From Lewinella sp. IMCC34183 (GTDB lineage: Bacteria > Bacteroidota > Bacteroidia > Chitinophagales > Saprospiraceae), in contig NZ_QMEM01000008.1 of NCBI RefSeq assembly GCF_003390915.1, positions 62,001 to 126,000 on the forward strand: DNA of 64,000 nucleotides. The letters are read 5' to 3'. The position numbers and the translations under genes were made by a program. The notes below the pieces were generated by a model. It ran no database searches. It had not been told where the DNA came from and saw only the letters and a program-made list of their open reading frames with translations. This document shows positions 1-7,762 of this stretch, piece by piece (within the stretch, counting starts at the first letter, position 1; every line of letters begins with the position of its first letter).

Positions 1-8
1 ACTTCCTT

Positions 9-995
9 ATGAAGGCCATCCTGTACGAACCCGCCGGCGACGCCGGCCAACTCTATATCGACGAGGTCGACAATCCCCGGCCCACGCCCTCGCAGGTGGT
101 CCTCCACGTGGCCGCCACCGCCCTTAACCGTGCCGACCTGCTGCAGCGGGAGGGGAAGTACCCCGTCCCCCCCGGCGCCAACCCCATCCTGGGCCTGGAA
201 GTAGCCGGTACCGTTATCGAGGTGGGCTCGGACGTCAAGGGATTCGAGGTCGGAGACAACGTATGCGCACTCGTCAACGGCGGGGGCTACGCCCAGCAGA
301 TCGCCGTGGACTACCGGATGCTGCTGAAGCTCCCCGAAAACCTTTCCTTCACCAAGGCGGCGGCCATCCCCGAGGTATTCCTCACGGCCTACCAGGCGCT
401 GCACTGGATCGCGCGCGTACAACCCTCCGATACGGTGCTGATCCACGCCGGTGCCAGCGGAGTAGGGACCGCCGCGATCCAGCTTGCCAAGCTGGCCGGC
501 GCCCTACCCATCGTCACCGCCAGCGGCCACAAGCACGAGGCCGTGGACGAGCTGGGGGCCGCCCGCTCCATCGATTACCACGCCGAGGAATTTCAGGAAG
601 CCGTGATGGACTTCACCGCCGGGAAGGGGGCGGACATCATCATCGACTTCGTCGGCGGCCCCTACCTCAACCAGAACTTGGCCTGCTGCGCTACCGACGC
701 ACGCATCGTCAGCCTGGCCGCCCTCGGCGGCGCGCGGGTGGCGGATTTCTCCATGGCCCCCTTCCTGCGCAAGCGTATTCAGCTTACCGGAAGCACCATG
801 CGCAGCCGCACCGATGCCTACCGTCAGCGCCTCACCGCCGACTTCCGCCGGGAAATCTGGCCGCGCTTTTCCGACGGAACCCTCACCGCCGTGGTCGATA
901 CCATTTACGACTGGGAAGACGTCGCCGAGGCCCACCGGTACATGGCCAGCAACGGAAACGTAGGGAAGATCGTCCTCACCATCGGCCTCGACTGA
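9..995 (+). CDS. NAD(P)H-dependent quinone oxidoreductase (zinc-independent MDR family)
   Basis: Cytosolic medium-chain reductase of the PIG3/quinone-reductase type, expected to pass electrons from NADPH to quinones or related enones. A GroES-like N-terminal half (about residues 1-125) is followed by a Rossmann domain with the nucleotide-binding motif GASGVG at 148-153. No four-cysteine structural zinc lobe is visible, as expected for this subgroup. The 328-aa length is normal and the C-terminus looks complete. The ATG is only 8 bases from the window edge, so its promoter is not visible. lipB follows after 42 bases on the same strand. The exact substrate cannot be inferred. Confidence 0.85.
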   Translation: MKAILYEPAGDAGQLYIDEVDNPRPTPSQVVLHVAATALNRADLLQREGKYPVPPGANPILGLEVAGTVIEVGSDVKGFEVGDNVCALVNGGGYAQQIAVDYRMLLKLPENLSFTKAAAIPEVFLTAYQALHWIARVQPSDTVLIHAGASGVGTAAIQLAKLAGALPIVTASGHKHEAVDELGAARSIDYHAEEFQEAVMDFTAGKGADIIIDFVGGPYLNQNLACCATDARIVSLAALGGARVADFSMAPFLRKRIQLTGSTMRSRTDAYRQRLTADFRREIWPRFSDGTLTAVVDTIYDWEDVAEAHRYMASNGNVGKIVLTIGLD

Positions 996-1037
996 CCCGC
1001 GGGCAACCCGCAGCGGGGGGCGGGGCGTTTACCGGGT

Positions 1038-1787
1038 ATGCCTGATGTACACGTACACCACCTCGGCCGCATGGATTACCCCGCGGCCTGGGACCTGCAA
1101 ACCCGCCTGCACCGGGAAACGGTCGAGCGGAAGCTGGCCCAACGCGAGGCCCGCCGGGACGGCCGGCAGCCGGGGCCCCAGCACCACCACCTGCTCTTCG
1201 TAGAGCACCCTCCGGTCTTCACCCTCGGAAAGTCAGGCTCGGCGGACAACCTGCTGCTTTCCCCGGCGGAGCTGGAAGAACGGGGCTTCACCTTCCTGAA
1301 GATCAACCGGGGCGGCGACATTACCTACCACGGCCCCGGCCAGCTGGTGGTGTATCCTATCTTCGACCTGGACGAATTCTTTACCGATGTGCACCGGTAC
1401 GTACGCAGCCTGGAGGAGGTCGTGATCCGCACCCTCGCGGAGTTTGGGCTGTACGCCGAGCGGGACCCCGGCTACACGGGCGTCTGGCTTCCCGGCGACG
1501 CGGCGCGGCGGCAGCCGCGCCGCAAGATCTGCGCGATCGGCGTTCACCTGAGCCGTTGGACGACCATGCACGGACTCGCCCTCAACGTACGGCCCAACCT
1601 CACGCACTTCGGCCACATCGTTCCCTGCGGCATCGCCGAGGCCGACCGGTCGGTCACCAGCCTGAGCGTAGAACTGCGCCGCCCCGTCGAGCTGGAAGAG
1701 GTCACACCGGTCGTGGAGCGCCACTTTGCCGCGGTATTTGATTACGAATCCACCAAACGGGCCGCCGACGGCATCTTACCGGCGTAA
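1038..1787 (+). CDS. lipB: Octanoyl-[ACP]:protein N-octanoyltransferase (LipB)
   Basis: Transfers octanoyl from acyl carrier protein to lipoyl domains, the first step of endogenous lipoic acid synthesis in the cytosol. The family signature RGGDITYHGPGQL is at about 91-103. The catalytic pair is visible as Lys163 in KICAIGVH and Cys197 in VPCGIA. The 249-aa length is slightly above the usual 210-240, with an extra segment rich in Arg and Gln around 35-50. It probably shares a transcript with the upstream oxidoreductase. No lipA is seen in the window. Confidence 0.95.
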   Translation: MPDVHVHHLGRMDYPAAWDLQTRLHRETVERKLAQREARRDGRQPGPQHHHLLFVEHPPVFTLGKSGSADNLLLSPAELEERGFTFLKINRGGDITYHGPGQLVVYPIFDLDEFFTDVHRYVRSLEEVVIRTLAEFGLYAERDPGYTGVWLPGDAARRQPRRKICAIGVHLSRWTTMHGLALNVRPNLTHFGHIVPCGIAEADRSVTSLSVELRRPVELEEVTPVVERHFAAVFDYESTKRAADGILPA

Positions 1788-1805
1788 TCAATGTAAATCG
1801 ACCCC

Positions 1806-2348
1806 TTGACCGAGCAGGAACTGATCGCCGGCTGCAGAGCAAACGACCGAAGGGCCCAGCGGGCGGTGTACGAACGCTACGCCCCCCTGATGGGGGCCGT
1901 GGCCCGACGCTACTGCCGCCGCGATTCGGACGCCGACGACGTGCTGGTGTCGGCCTTCTTCAAGGTCTTCGACAAGATCGATACCTTTTCGGAGGCCGGC
2001 AGTTTCGAAGGGTGGATCCGGCGGATCGTGGTCAACGAAGCGTTGATGCAACTTCGCAAGAAGCATGCGCTCCGGCGGGCCAGCGAGCTATCCGACGTGA
2101 ACCCCGCCGACTACTCCGTTCCGGCCGCCGCCGCCGAGTACCTGGCGGAGCGCGACATTCTGGACCTCCTCGACCAGATGCCGGTCGGCTACCGCACCGT
2201 CTTCAACCTCTACGTGGTGGAGGGCTACAAACACCGCGAGATCGCCGATAAGCTGGATATAAGCATCAATACCAGCAAATCACAACTCATCCTGGCCAAG
2301 AAACGGCTCCGGGAACTACTAGAAAAACTGGGCTACCCCGCCCGCTAA
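1806..2348 (+). CDS. ECF-type RNA polymerase sigma factor
   Basis: Sigma-70 family factor of the extracytoplasmic function type. Region 2 is visible around residues 20-90 (the WIRRIVVNEALMQLRKK segment corresponds to 2.3-2.4). Region 4, a helix-turn-helix around 120-175 (YKHREIADKLDISINTSKSQL), should bind the -33 element. The only in-frame start is TTG at 1806, since the nearby ATG is followed at once by a stop. A short membrane protein of anti-sigma type begins 11 bases after the stop, which suggests a sigma/anti-sigma pair. The signal and regulon are unknown. Confidence 0.85.
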   Translation: MTEQELIAGCRANDRRAQRAVYERYAPLMGAVARRYCRRDSDADDVLVSAFFKVFDKIDTFSEAGSFEGWIRRIVVNEALMQLRKKHALRRASELSDVNPADYSVPAAAAEYLAERDILDLLDQMPVGYRTVFNLYVVEGYKHREIADKLDISINTSKSQLILAKKRLRELLEKLGYPAR

Positions 2349-2359
2349 CCGCCAACCGC

Positions 2360-2749
2360 ATGCCTACTCAAGATTCCTTCGATCGCCAGTTTCGCCGTAC
2401 GGCCCTCGGCCTGCGTCGCCGCCCTGCCCCCCGTACCTGGGACCGCATCGAGGCACGGCTCGACCGCCGCACCCGCGGTCCCCGCTGGCTGGGAGTTCGC
2501 CCCTGGGTCATCGCCGCGGTGATCGTCCTGGTGGCCGGGGTAGCCGCCCTGACCCACCTCGCGCTTCCGTCCGGCGAAACGGCACTCGCCCAGCGCGCCG
2601 AGTCGGTCGAGGAGCTGACCGCCCCCGGGGCCCGTCAGCAGCGGATCCCGGATTACGCTCCCGTAGAGGAGGGGCGCCCGGATGGGCAACTGCTATCGCG
2701 CAGCGAGCCCCGCGGCCGCCTGGCCGTGGCCCCCAAGTACCGCCTCTAG
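2360..2749 (+). CDS. Small single-pass membrane protein, probable anti-sigma partner
   Basis: 129 aa. The basic N-terminal part (about 1-44) holds a WDRIEARLDRR segment that resembles the N-terminal region of many Bacteroidota anti-sigma-like proteins. One transmembrane helix lies at about 46-68, followed by a short Ala/Glu/Pro-rich tail with no recognised domain. It starts 11 bases after the ECF sigma gene, so the two are probably co-expressed; the function is inferred from this placement. No zinc-binding HxxxCxxC motif is present. The TAG stop interlocks with the stop of the convergent TPR gene in the palindrome CTAG at 2746-2749. Confidence 0.6.
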   Translation: MPTQDSFDRQFRRTALGLRRRPAPRTWDRIEARLDRRTRGPRWLGVRPWVIAAVIVLVAGVAALTHLALPSGETALAQRAESVEELTAPGARQQRIPDYAPVEEGRPDGQLLSRSEPRGRLAVAPKYRL

Positions 2750-3072
2750 GCGAAGTCTTCCTCGTCGCCCAGCTCAAGGCGGGCACCCGCCAGCTCCCGC
2801 TTGGCGTGCTGCTCCTGCAGCCGGCCGGTGACCTCCATGCCCCGGGTGTAGATCTTCCACGCCTCCCGGGGGCGCTCCATCCGTTCCAGCGTCTTGCCGA
2901 GGTGGTAGTAGGTACCTACGTAGTCCGGTTGGTCGTTGACCAGGCTGTGGTAAATGTTGAGGGCGGCGGGGTCGTTGCCCTCTTTTTCCCACTCCTTCGC
3001 CAGGGCAAAGCGCAGGAACGCGTCCTGGGGCGCCGCCTCCAGCAGTTGCAAAATTTGCTCTTTTCGCGTCAT
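2746..3072 (-). CDS. Tetratricopeptide-repeat protein
   Basis: 108-aa soluble protein made almost entirely of TPR-like helices (for example FLRFALAKEWEKEGNDPAAL and the next repeat starting YVGTYYHLGKTLERM), ending in an acidic tail EDFA. Such proteins act as protein-protein scaffolds; the partner is unknown. The start is placed at the ATG beginning MTRKEQIL. The 18 codons upstream read through a promoter-like box (TACCTTCG on the minus strand at 3077-3084) that ends only 4 bases before this ATG. Convergent with the anti-sigma-like gene, sharing two bases of stop codon. Confidence 0.7.
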   Translation of the reverse strand: MTRKEQILQLLEAAPQDAFLRFALAKEWEKEGNDPAALNIYHSLVNDQPDYVGTYYHLGKTLERMERPREAWKIYTRGMEVTGRLQEQHAKRELAGARLELGDEEDFA

Positions 3073-3102
3073 CCCGCGAAGGTACGCTACGCGACAGGGA
3101 GC

Positions 3103-3110
3103 TAGCTTTG
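3103..3110 (+). promoter_or_regulatory. Putative -7 promoter box of folC
   Basis: TAGCTTTG matches the Bacteroidota -7 consensus TAnnTTTG exactly and ends 22 bases before the folC ATG. No clear -33 TTG is visible. Transcript start inferred near 3116. Confidence 0.45.
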
Positions 3111-3132
3111 CCGGTCCGTACCGCACACCGTC

Positions 3133-4383
3133 ATGACCTATACCGAGACCCTCGACTTCCTCTTCACCCGCCTGCCGATGTACCAGCGCGTGGGCGACAG
3201 CGCCATGAAGAAGGACCTCACCAATATCCGCCTGCTACTCGCCGAACTGGCTCATCCCGAGCGGCAGTTGCGGTGCGTCCACGTGGCGGGTACCAACGGT
3301 AAGGGTACCGTCAGTCACCTGATCGCCGCCGCGCTGCGGGCCCACGGCTTTACCGTCGGACTCTACACCAGCCCCCACTACCAGGACTTCCGCGAGCGCA
3401 TCAAGGTAGACGGCACCTTTATCCCCGAAGATGAGGTGGTGCGCTTCACGCAACAGATGCTGCCCGCTATAGCGCGTATCCAGCCCAGTTTTTTCGAGAT
3501 CACGGTGGCCATGGCCTTCGACTACTTTGCGCGGACGCAGGTGCAATGGGTCGTCGTGGAGGTCGGGCTCGGCGGGCGGCTGGACAGCACCAACGTGATC
3601 GACCCCGTGCTCTCCGTCATCACCAATATCGGGTACGACCACATGCAGTTCCTCGGCAATACCCTCCCCGAGATCGCCGGGGAGAAGGCCGGTATCATCA
3701 AGTCCGGCCGCCCCGTGGTGATCGGGGAAACACAGCCGGAGACCGAGGAGGTCTTCCGCTCGGTCGCCCGGGAACGCGGCGCACCCATTCGCTTTGCCGA
3801 CCAGGAGGAGCGGCGAGCTTTTCCGACCGACCTGCGCGGCCCCTTCGCCGACCGAAACCTGCAGACCGCCTGGACCGCCCTGCGGGAACTAGGGAAAACC
3901 GGGGATCTCTCGCTCGATACCGATCGGGTAGACTACGCCTTTAACCACGTTCATGACCTGACGTACTACGTCGGGCGGTGGCAAACCCTCAGCGACCATG
4001 GCCCCCTCGTGCTGGCCGACAGTGCCCACAACGGCGAGGGACTACGGCCGGTGCTGGAGCGGCTTCGGGAGGAGATAAGCCAGCGGGCGGGCAGGCTGCA
4101 CATCGTACTGGGGGTTGTCAACGACAAGGACCTTTCCAAGGCCCTCCCGCTTTTTCCCGTGGAGGGCATATACTACTTCGTCAAGGCGGACATTCCCCGG
4201 GGGTTGCCCGCGACAGCCCTACGCGCCGCCGCCGCGGACTACGGCCTGGTGGGGGAGGCATACGACAGCGTGGGGGCGGGCTACCGGGCCGCGGTAGCGG
4301 CGGCCGCTCCCGAAGACGTAGTCTTCGTGGGGGGGAGCATCTTCACTGTGGCCGAGGTACTCCCCGAGCAGCCCGGCCAGTAA
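3133..4383 (+). CDS. folC: Bifunctional folylpolyglutamate synthase / dihydrofolate synthase (FolC)
   Basis: ATP-dependent Mur-ligase-fold enzyme that joins glutamate to dihydropteroate and extends folate polyglutamates in the cytosol. The P-loop GTNGKGT lies at 53-59. The central-domain segment VVEVGLGGRLDSTNVI and the later NIGYDHMQFLGNTLPEIAGEKAGIIK are typical of the family. The C-terminal Mur-ligase domain carries DSAHNGEGL. 416 aa is normal. It stands alone behind its own promoter-like box and is followed by a short tandem-repeat tract. Confidence 0.95.
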   Translation: MTYTETLDFLFTRLPMYQRVGDSAMKKDLTNIRLLLAELAHPERQLRCVHVAGTNGKGTVSHLIAAALRAHGFTVGLYTSPHYQDFRERIKVDGTFIPEDEVVRFTQQMLPAIARIQPSFFEITVAMAFDYFARTQVQWVVVEVGLGGRLDSTNVIDPVLSVITNIGYDHMQFLGNTLPEIAGEKAGIIKSGRPVVIGETQPETEEVFRSVARERGAPIRFADQEERRAFPTDLRGPFADRNLQTAWTALRELGKTGDLSLDTDRVDYAFNHVHDLTYYVGRWQTLSDHGPLVLADSAHNGEGLRPVLERLREEISQRAGRLHIVLGVVNDKDLSKALPLFPVEGIYYFVKADIPRGLPATALRAAAADYGLVGEAYDSVGAGYRAAVAAAAPEDVVFVGGSIFTVAEVLPEQPGQ

Positions 4384-4493
4384 GACGCTGCCTCCGGCGG
4401 CGCCAGTACAACGCTGCCTCCGGCAGCGAAGTACGATGCTGCCTCCGGCGGCGCCAGTACAACGCTGCCTCTGGCAGCGATCTATGCTGCCGC
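4384..4493 (+). repeat. Short tandem repeat, about 26-bp period, four copies
   Basis: The core GCTGCCTC recurs at 4387, 4413, 4438 and 4464. Copies alternate between a version ending GGCGGCGCCAGTACA and one ending GGCAGCGAAGTA, so a 51-52 bp double unit is also seen. CGCTGCC-TCC-GGCAGCG forms a 7-bp stem. The tract fills the gap between the convergent folC and fabH genes and may serve as a bidirectional terminator. Spacers are far too short for a CRISPR. Confidence 0.75.
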
Positions 4494-4496
4494 TGC

Positions 4497-5579
4497 CTAA
4501 AATCCCCACCGCAGCACCGCCGCCGCCCAGGTAAAGCCGGCCCCGAAGGCGGCCAGCGTGACGACGTCGCCCTTCTTGACCTTACCCTCGTCGCGCGCCT
4601 CGGAGAGCGCCAGCGGGATGCTGGCGGCCGTAGTATTGCCGTAGCGCATGATGTTGTTGTAGACCTGGTCGTCGCGCAGGTTCATCGTGTGAGCCACGAA
4701 CTGGTTGATGCGCAGGTTGGCCTGGTGGGGGATCAGCATATCGAGGTCCTCGATGGACAGGCCGGCCTTGGTCAGGGCTTCCATGATTACTTCCGGGAAC
4801 TTGCGGACCGCCATCTTGAACACGGCCTGTCCTTCCATGTGGGGGTAGACCCGGCCCTGGTCGAGCATGTCCTGGTTCCAGAAGACCCCGCCGTACTTGT
4901 TATTTTCCAGGTCGAAATCCACGTCGAAGCCCTCGATGCCGTACTTCTCGATGAAGTAGCCGCCGTGGGCGCCGGGGTACATGTAGCTCAGTTTCTCGGC
5001 GTAAGTGCCGTCGCTGTGCATCACGGTAGAAAGGACCGAGGTATTGCGGTCCTCGGTGGCTTCCAGGATGACGGCACCGGCGCCGTCGCCAAAGATCACG
5101 CTGACGTTGCGGCCGCGGGTACTGAAGTCGAGTCCTACGCTATGCACTTCCGCGCCGACCAGCAGAATACGCTGGTAGGTACCCGCGCGGATGAACTGGT
5201 CGGCCACGCTGAGTCCGTAGATAAAGCCCGAGCACTGCGCCCGGATGTCGAGGGCCGCGATCTCCGTTTTGGCGATGCCAAGTTCCCGCTGCAGCAGGAC
5301 GCCCGAGCCGGGAAAGTAGTAGTCGGGGCTCAGGGTAGCGAAAACGATGAAGTCGATGTCTTCCTTATCGATGCCCGCGTCAGCAATGGCCCGCAGCGAA
5401 GCTTCCAGCGCTAGGGTAGTGGTGGTTTCCTTCGTTCGGTCGATGTAGCGGCGTTCCTGGATACCCGTGCGTTCGCGGATCCACTCGTCGCTAGTTTCCA
5501 TTACTTCGGTAAGGTCCTGGTTCGTAACAATATTCTTCGGTACGTAATGGCCGATACCGGTAATTGTGGAGTGAGGCAT
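4497..5579 (-). CDS. fabH: Beta-ketoacyl-ACP synthase III (FabH family)
   Basis: Thiolase-fold enzyme that starts fatty-acid chains by condensing an acyl-CoA with malonyl-ACP. The catalytic triad is visible: Cys116 in AQCSGF, His285 in PHQANLRI and Asn315 in RYGNTTAASIP. The C-terminal GAGFTWAAAVLRW is typical. At 360 aa it is about 30 residues longer than E. coli FabH; the extra lies around 200-245 (YPGAHGGYFIEKYG onward), a form I associate with Bacteroidota. The start is the ATG of MPHSTITGIG; the 16 upstream codons lack similarity. A near-consensus -7 box (TACCTTTA) lies at 5608-5615. Confidence 0.9.
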   Translation of the reverse strand: MPHSTITGIGHYVPKNIVTNQDLTEVMETSDEWIRERTGIQERRYIDRTKETTTTLALEASLRAIADAGIDKEDIDFIVFATLSPDYYFPGSGVLLQRELGIAKTEIAALDIRAQCSGFIYGLSVADQFIRAGTYQRILLVGAEVHSVGLDFSTRGRNVSVIFGDGAGAVILEATEDRNTSVLSTVMHSDGTYAEKLSYMYPGAHGGYFIEKYGIEGFDVDFDLENNKYGGVFWNQDMLDQGRVYPHMEGQAVFKMAVRKFPEVIMEALTKAGLSIEDLDMLIPHQANLRINQFVAHTMNLRDDQVYNNIMRYGNTTAASIPLALSEARDEGKVKKGDVVTLAAFGAGFTWAAAVLRWGF

Positions 5580-5644
5580 GTAGGGAACTTGAAAGCTAGG
5601 TATGCGGTAAAGGTAGATAAAAAACAAGGCGTTCGCGTGATCCC

Positions 5645-6595
5645 CTAGAACAGGCGCTTGCGCCGGAAGTAAAAGGTGATGGCCACGCTGAATACGACGG
5701 AGAGCAGGATCAGCAGCAGAAACGCATAGGGCTTATCCTGCAGGGGGAGGGGAACGTTCATCCCCCAGAAACTGAAGATCACCGTCGGTACCGTCAGGAT
5801 AATGGTGATCAGTGTAAGGCGCTGAATGGTGATATTCAGGTTGTTGGATATGATGGAGCCGTAGGCGTCCATCGTCCCGTTCAGGATATTCGTGTAGATG
5901 TTAGCCATTTCCAGGGCCTGCCCGTTGTCGATGATGATGTCCTCGAAGAGGTCCCACTCGTCTTCGTCGTGGCGAATGCCCAGGAAGTCGGCCCGTTTGA
6001 TCTTCATCTTCAGCAGTTCGTTGCCGTTGAGGGCATTGATGAAGTAGACCAGGGATTTTTCGATACTGAGCAGTTGCTTCAGCTCGCGGTTGCGGCTGCT
6101 GTCGTAGAGTTCCTGCTCGATGAGGTTGCGCTTGACGTTCAGCCGTTTCAGGCAGGTAAGGAAGCGGTAGACCGTATGCTCGAAGATCCGCAGCACGAAC
6201 TGACTGCGCCGGGCCGGGTCGACATTGCGCAACTTGTTGTCGATGAACAGCTGCAGCACCGGGTGGTCCGGGGTCGAGGTGATGGTAATCAGGGCCTCGG
6301 GCGTGAGGATGATTCCGATCGGAACGGTGATGTATATGCTATCGTTCTCGGTTTCGACCTGACTGAGGACGGGCGTATTGACTACGATTAGCCGCGCGTC
6401 GTCCTCCCGCTCATAGCGCGAGCGTTCGTCGATGTCGAGGGGGTCGGTAAGGAAATCGATGGGCAGCTCGTAGCGTTCGGCAATCCCGGGGAGTTCCTCG
6501 GAAGTAAAGGGGGGCGTGAGGTGGATCCAGGTATCCGGGCCGGCTTGCTCCGCTTGTTCCAACTGCCCGTTTCGGCTGGCGTAGTAGCTGATCAT
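5645..6595 (-). CDS. corA: CorA-family divalent cation transporter
   Basis: Inner-membrane magnesium/cobalt channel. A cytoplasmic alpha/beta domain with long helices occupies about 1-255. Two C-terminal transmembrane helices follow, with the family signature GMN at the end of the first (FWGMNVPLP) and a basic tail RRKRLF. 316 aa is normal. The start is the ATG of MISYYASRNG, which is preceded by an exact -7 box; the longer open frame crosses that box and is rejected. Divergent from the downstream ECF sigma gene. Confidence 0.9.
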   Translation of the reverse strand: MISYYASRNGQLEQAEQAGPDTWIHLTPPFTSEELPGIAERYELPIDFLTDPLDIDERSRYEREDDARLIVVNTPVLSQVETENDSIYITVPIGIILTPEALITITSTPDHPVLQLFIDNKLRNVDPARRSQFVLRIFEHTVYRFLTCLKRLNVKRNLIEQELYDSSRNRELKQLLSIEKSLVYFINALNGNELLKMKIKRADFLGIRHDEDEWDLFEDIIIDNGQALEMANIYTNILNGTMDAYGSIISNNLNITIQRLTLITIILTVPTVIFSFWGMNVPLPLQDKPYAFLLLILLSVVFSVAITFYFRRKRLF

Positions 6596-6620
6596 GCGGA
6601 ACGATTTAGTGAAGCGCGCA

Positions 6621-6628
6621 CAAAGGTA
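6621..6628 (-). promoter_or_regulatory. Putative -7 promoter box of corA
   Basis: CAAAGGTA on the plus strand reads TACCTTTG on the minus strand, an exact TAnnTTTG match 25 bases before the corA start codon. Confidence 0.5.
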
Positions 6629-6873
6629 AGCAAACCACTCCTGCCGGGGTAGTTTCACGGTGAAACAGTTAGTGTTGGGACTTCCGATGGCGCATTTTAC
6701 TCCGATGGTATTTTCCTAATTTGATGATTTTAGAAACCGATTTTTGTGATATCGGGGAGGTTCCCTGCACCCGCGTTCGCGCAAAAAAAAAACGCGGAGA
6801 GGGGAACTTTCGGGGAGTGCCGGGGCATTCTCCCGGCGCATACTTACCGTTCACCTAACGTATACTCTTCACC

Positions 6874-7452
6874 ATGGCCCGCACCGACCGCGACCACCTC
6901 TTCGAAGCGGAGCTACTCATCCACTACCGGGTGGTGTATAACTTCCTACTGCGCATGACGGGCCACGGCAGCGACGCCGCCGACCTCACGCAGGAGACCT
7001 TTGTCCGCGCCTACGTCAAGATCGACCAGTTCACGCCGGGGACCAACGGCCGGGCCTGGTTGTTCTGTCTTGCACGCAACCTCTTCATCAACGCCTACCG
7101 GAAGCGGAAGCGCCGGGGGGAGGAAGAGCTCGACGAGCGGATTGCTTTCCACCTCCGGGATACGGAAAACCCCCTCTCCGGCTTCGCCGACCTGCGCGTC
7201 AGCGGGGCGCTTGACCGCGATTTCAGCGACCCGATCCTGCGCGCGATGACCCTGCTTAACGACCGGCAGCGGGCCATCGTGCTCATGGCCGATCTCTACG
7301 ATTTTGCCGAAAAAGAGATCGCCGAGGCCATGGAGATGCCGCTGAATACCGTAAAGAGCGTGACCCGCCGCGCGCGCATCGCTCTCATCAAACAGCTGAG
7401 TGGCTACGCCGAACAGAATTTCGGCATCGTCAATACCCGCAATTTAGGTTAA
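6874..7452 (+). CDS. ECF-type RNA polymerase sigma factor
   Basis: 192-aa sigma-70 family factor. Region 2 spans about 20-90, with DAADLTQETFVRAYVKID (2.2) and WLFCLARNLFINAYRKRKRR (2.3-2.4). Region 4 is around 125-180 (FAEKEIAEAMEMPLNTVKS). It is of a different type from the sigma factor at 1.8 kb. A 14-bp perfect hairpin and a 68-aa gene follow directly. The 278-base divergent gap to corA contains a run of ten A (6783-6792) inside a CCGCGTT/AACGCGG dyad. No zinc-binding anti-sigma is recognisable nearby. Confidence 0.85.
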   Translation: MARTDRDHLFEAELLIHYRVVYNFLLRMTGHGSDAADLTQETFVRAYVKIDQFTPGTNGRAWLFCLARNLFINAYRKRKRRGEEELDERIAFHLRDTENPLSGFADLRVSGALDRDFSDPILRAMTLLNDRQRAIVLMADLYDFAEKEIAEAMEMPLNTVKSVTRRARIALIKQLSGYAEQNFGIVNTRNLG

Positions 7453-7455
7453 CTC

Positions 7456-7490
7456 ACGTGCCGCCCCCGTATCGTTCGGGGGCGGCACGT
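7456..7490 (+). terminator. Perfect 14-bp GC-rich hairpin after the ECF sigma gene
   Basis: Stem arms at 7456-7469 and 7477-7490 around a 7-base loop (TATCGTT). No T-run follows, only CAAATTTCAAA, so it could be a weak terminator, an attenuator or an mRNA processing/stability element between the sigma gene and the small downstream gene. Confidence 0.55.
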
Positions 7491-7506
7491 CAAATTTCAA
7501 AACGTC

Positions 7507-7713
7507 ATGTTCAAGAAACAGCATATCACGTCCCCCGAAGCGCGCCTGCCCGAAGTGGCCGAAGCGGCTTCCAAGGAGAACTGCTCAGACACCCTCACCG
7601 ATCTGGCGGCCCTCAAGGTTTTCCTCAAGCGTAACCTCCGCCACGAAGAGCCGCCGGTAGACCTACTGGCTGACATACGCGCCCGTATTGCCGATTTACG
7701 GGAAGAAGCCTAG
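7507..7713 (+). CDS. Small conserved-looking hypothetical protein (68 aa)
   Basis: No recognised domain. The protein is predicted to be helical and charged, with one cysteine (ENCSDTLTDL) and a C-terminal segment LKVFLKRNLRHEEPPVDLLADIRARIADL. It lacks signal peptide, membrane helix and zinc motif. It lies 54 bases after the ECF sigma gene, separated by the strong hairpin, so it may be a modulator of that sigma factor; this is inference from position and from the amphipathic helix only. Coding is supported by codon use like that of its neighbours. Confidence 0.5.
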   Translation: MFKKQHITSPEARLPEVAEAASKENCSDTLTDLAALKVFLKRNLRHEEPPVDLLADIRARIADLREEA

Positions 7714-7762
7714 AACCTAAATCGGGAACCTCCGCTTTTACTGGTTGAAATCCAGTTGCGCT

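Noticed and set aside
4384-4493. Possible CRISPR array
   Set aside because: Period of about 26 bp leaves no unique spacers and there are no cas genes; it is a simple repeat.
3978-5414. A 478-codon plus-strand open frame across the end of folC and all of the antisense of fabH
   Set aside because: Runs through two confirmed genes and the tandem repeat; low-complexity translation.
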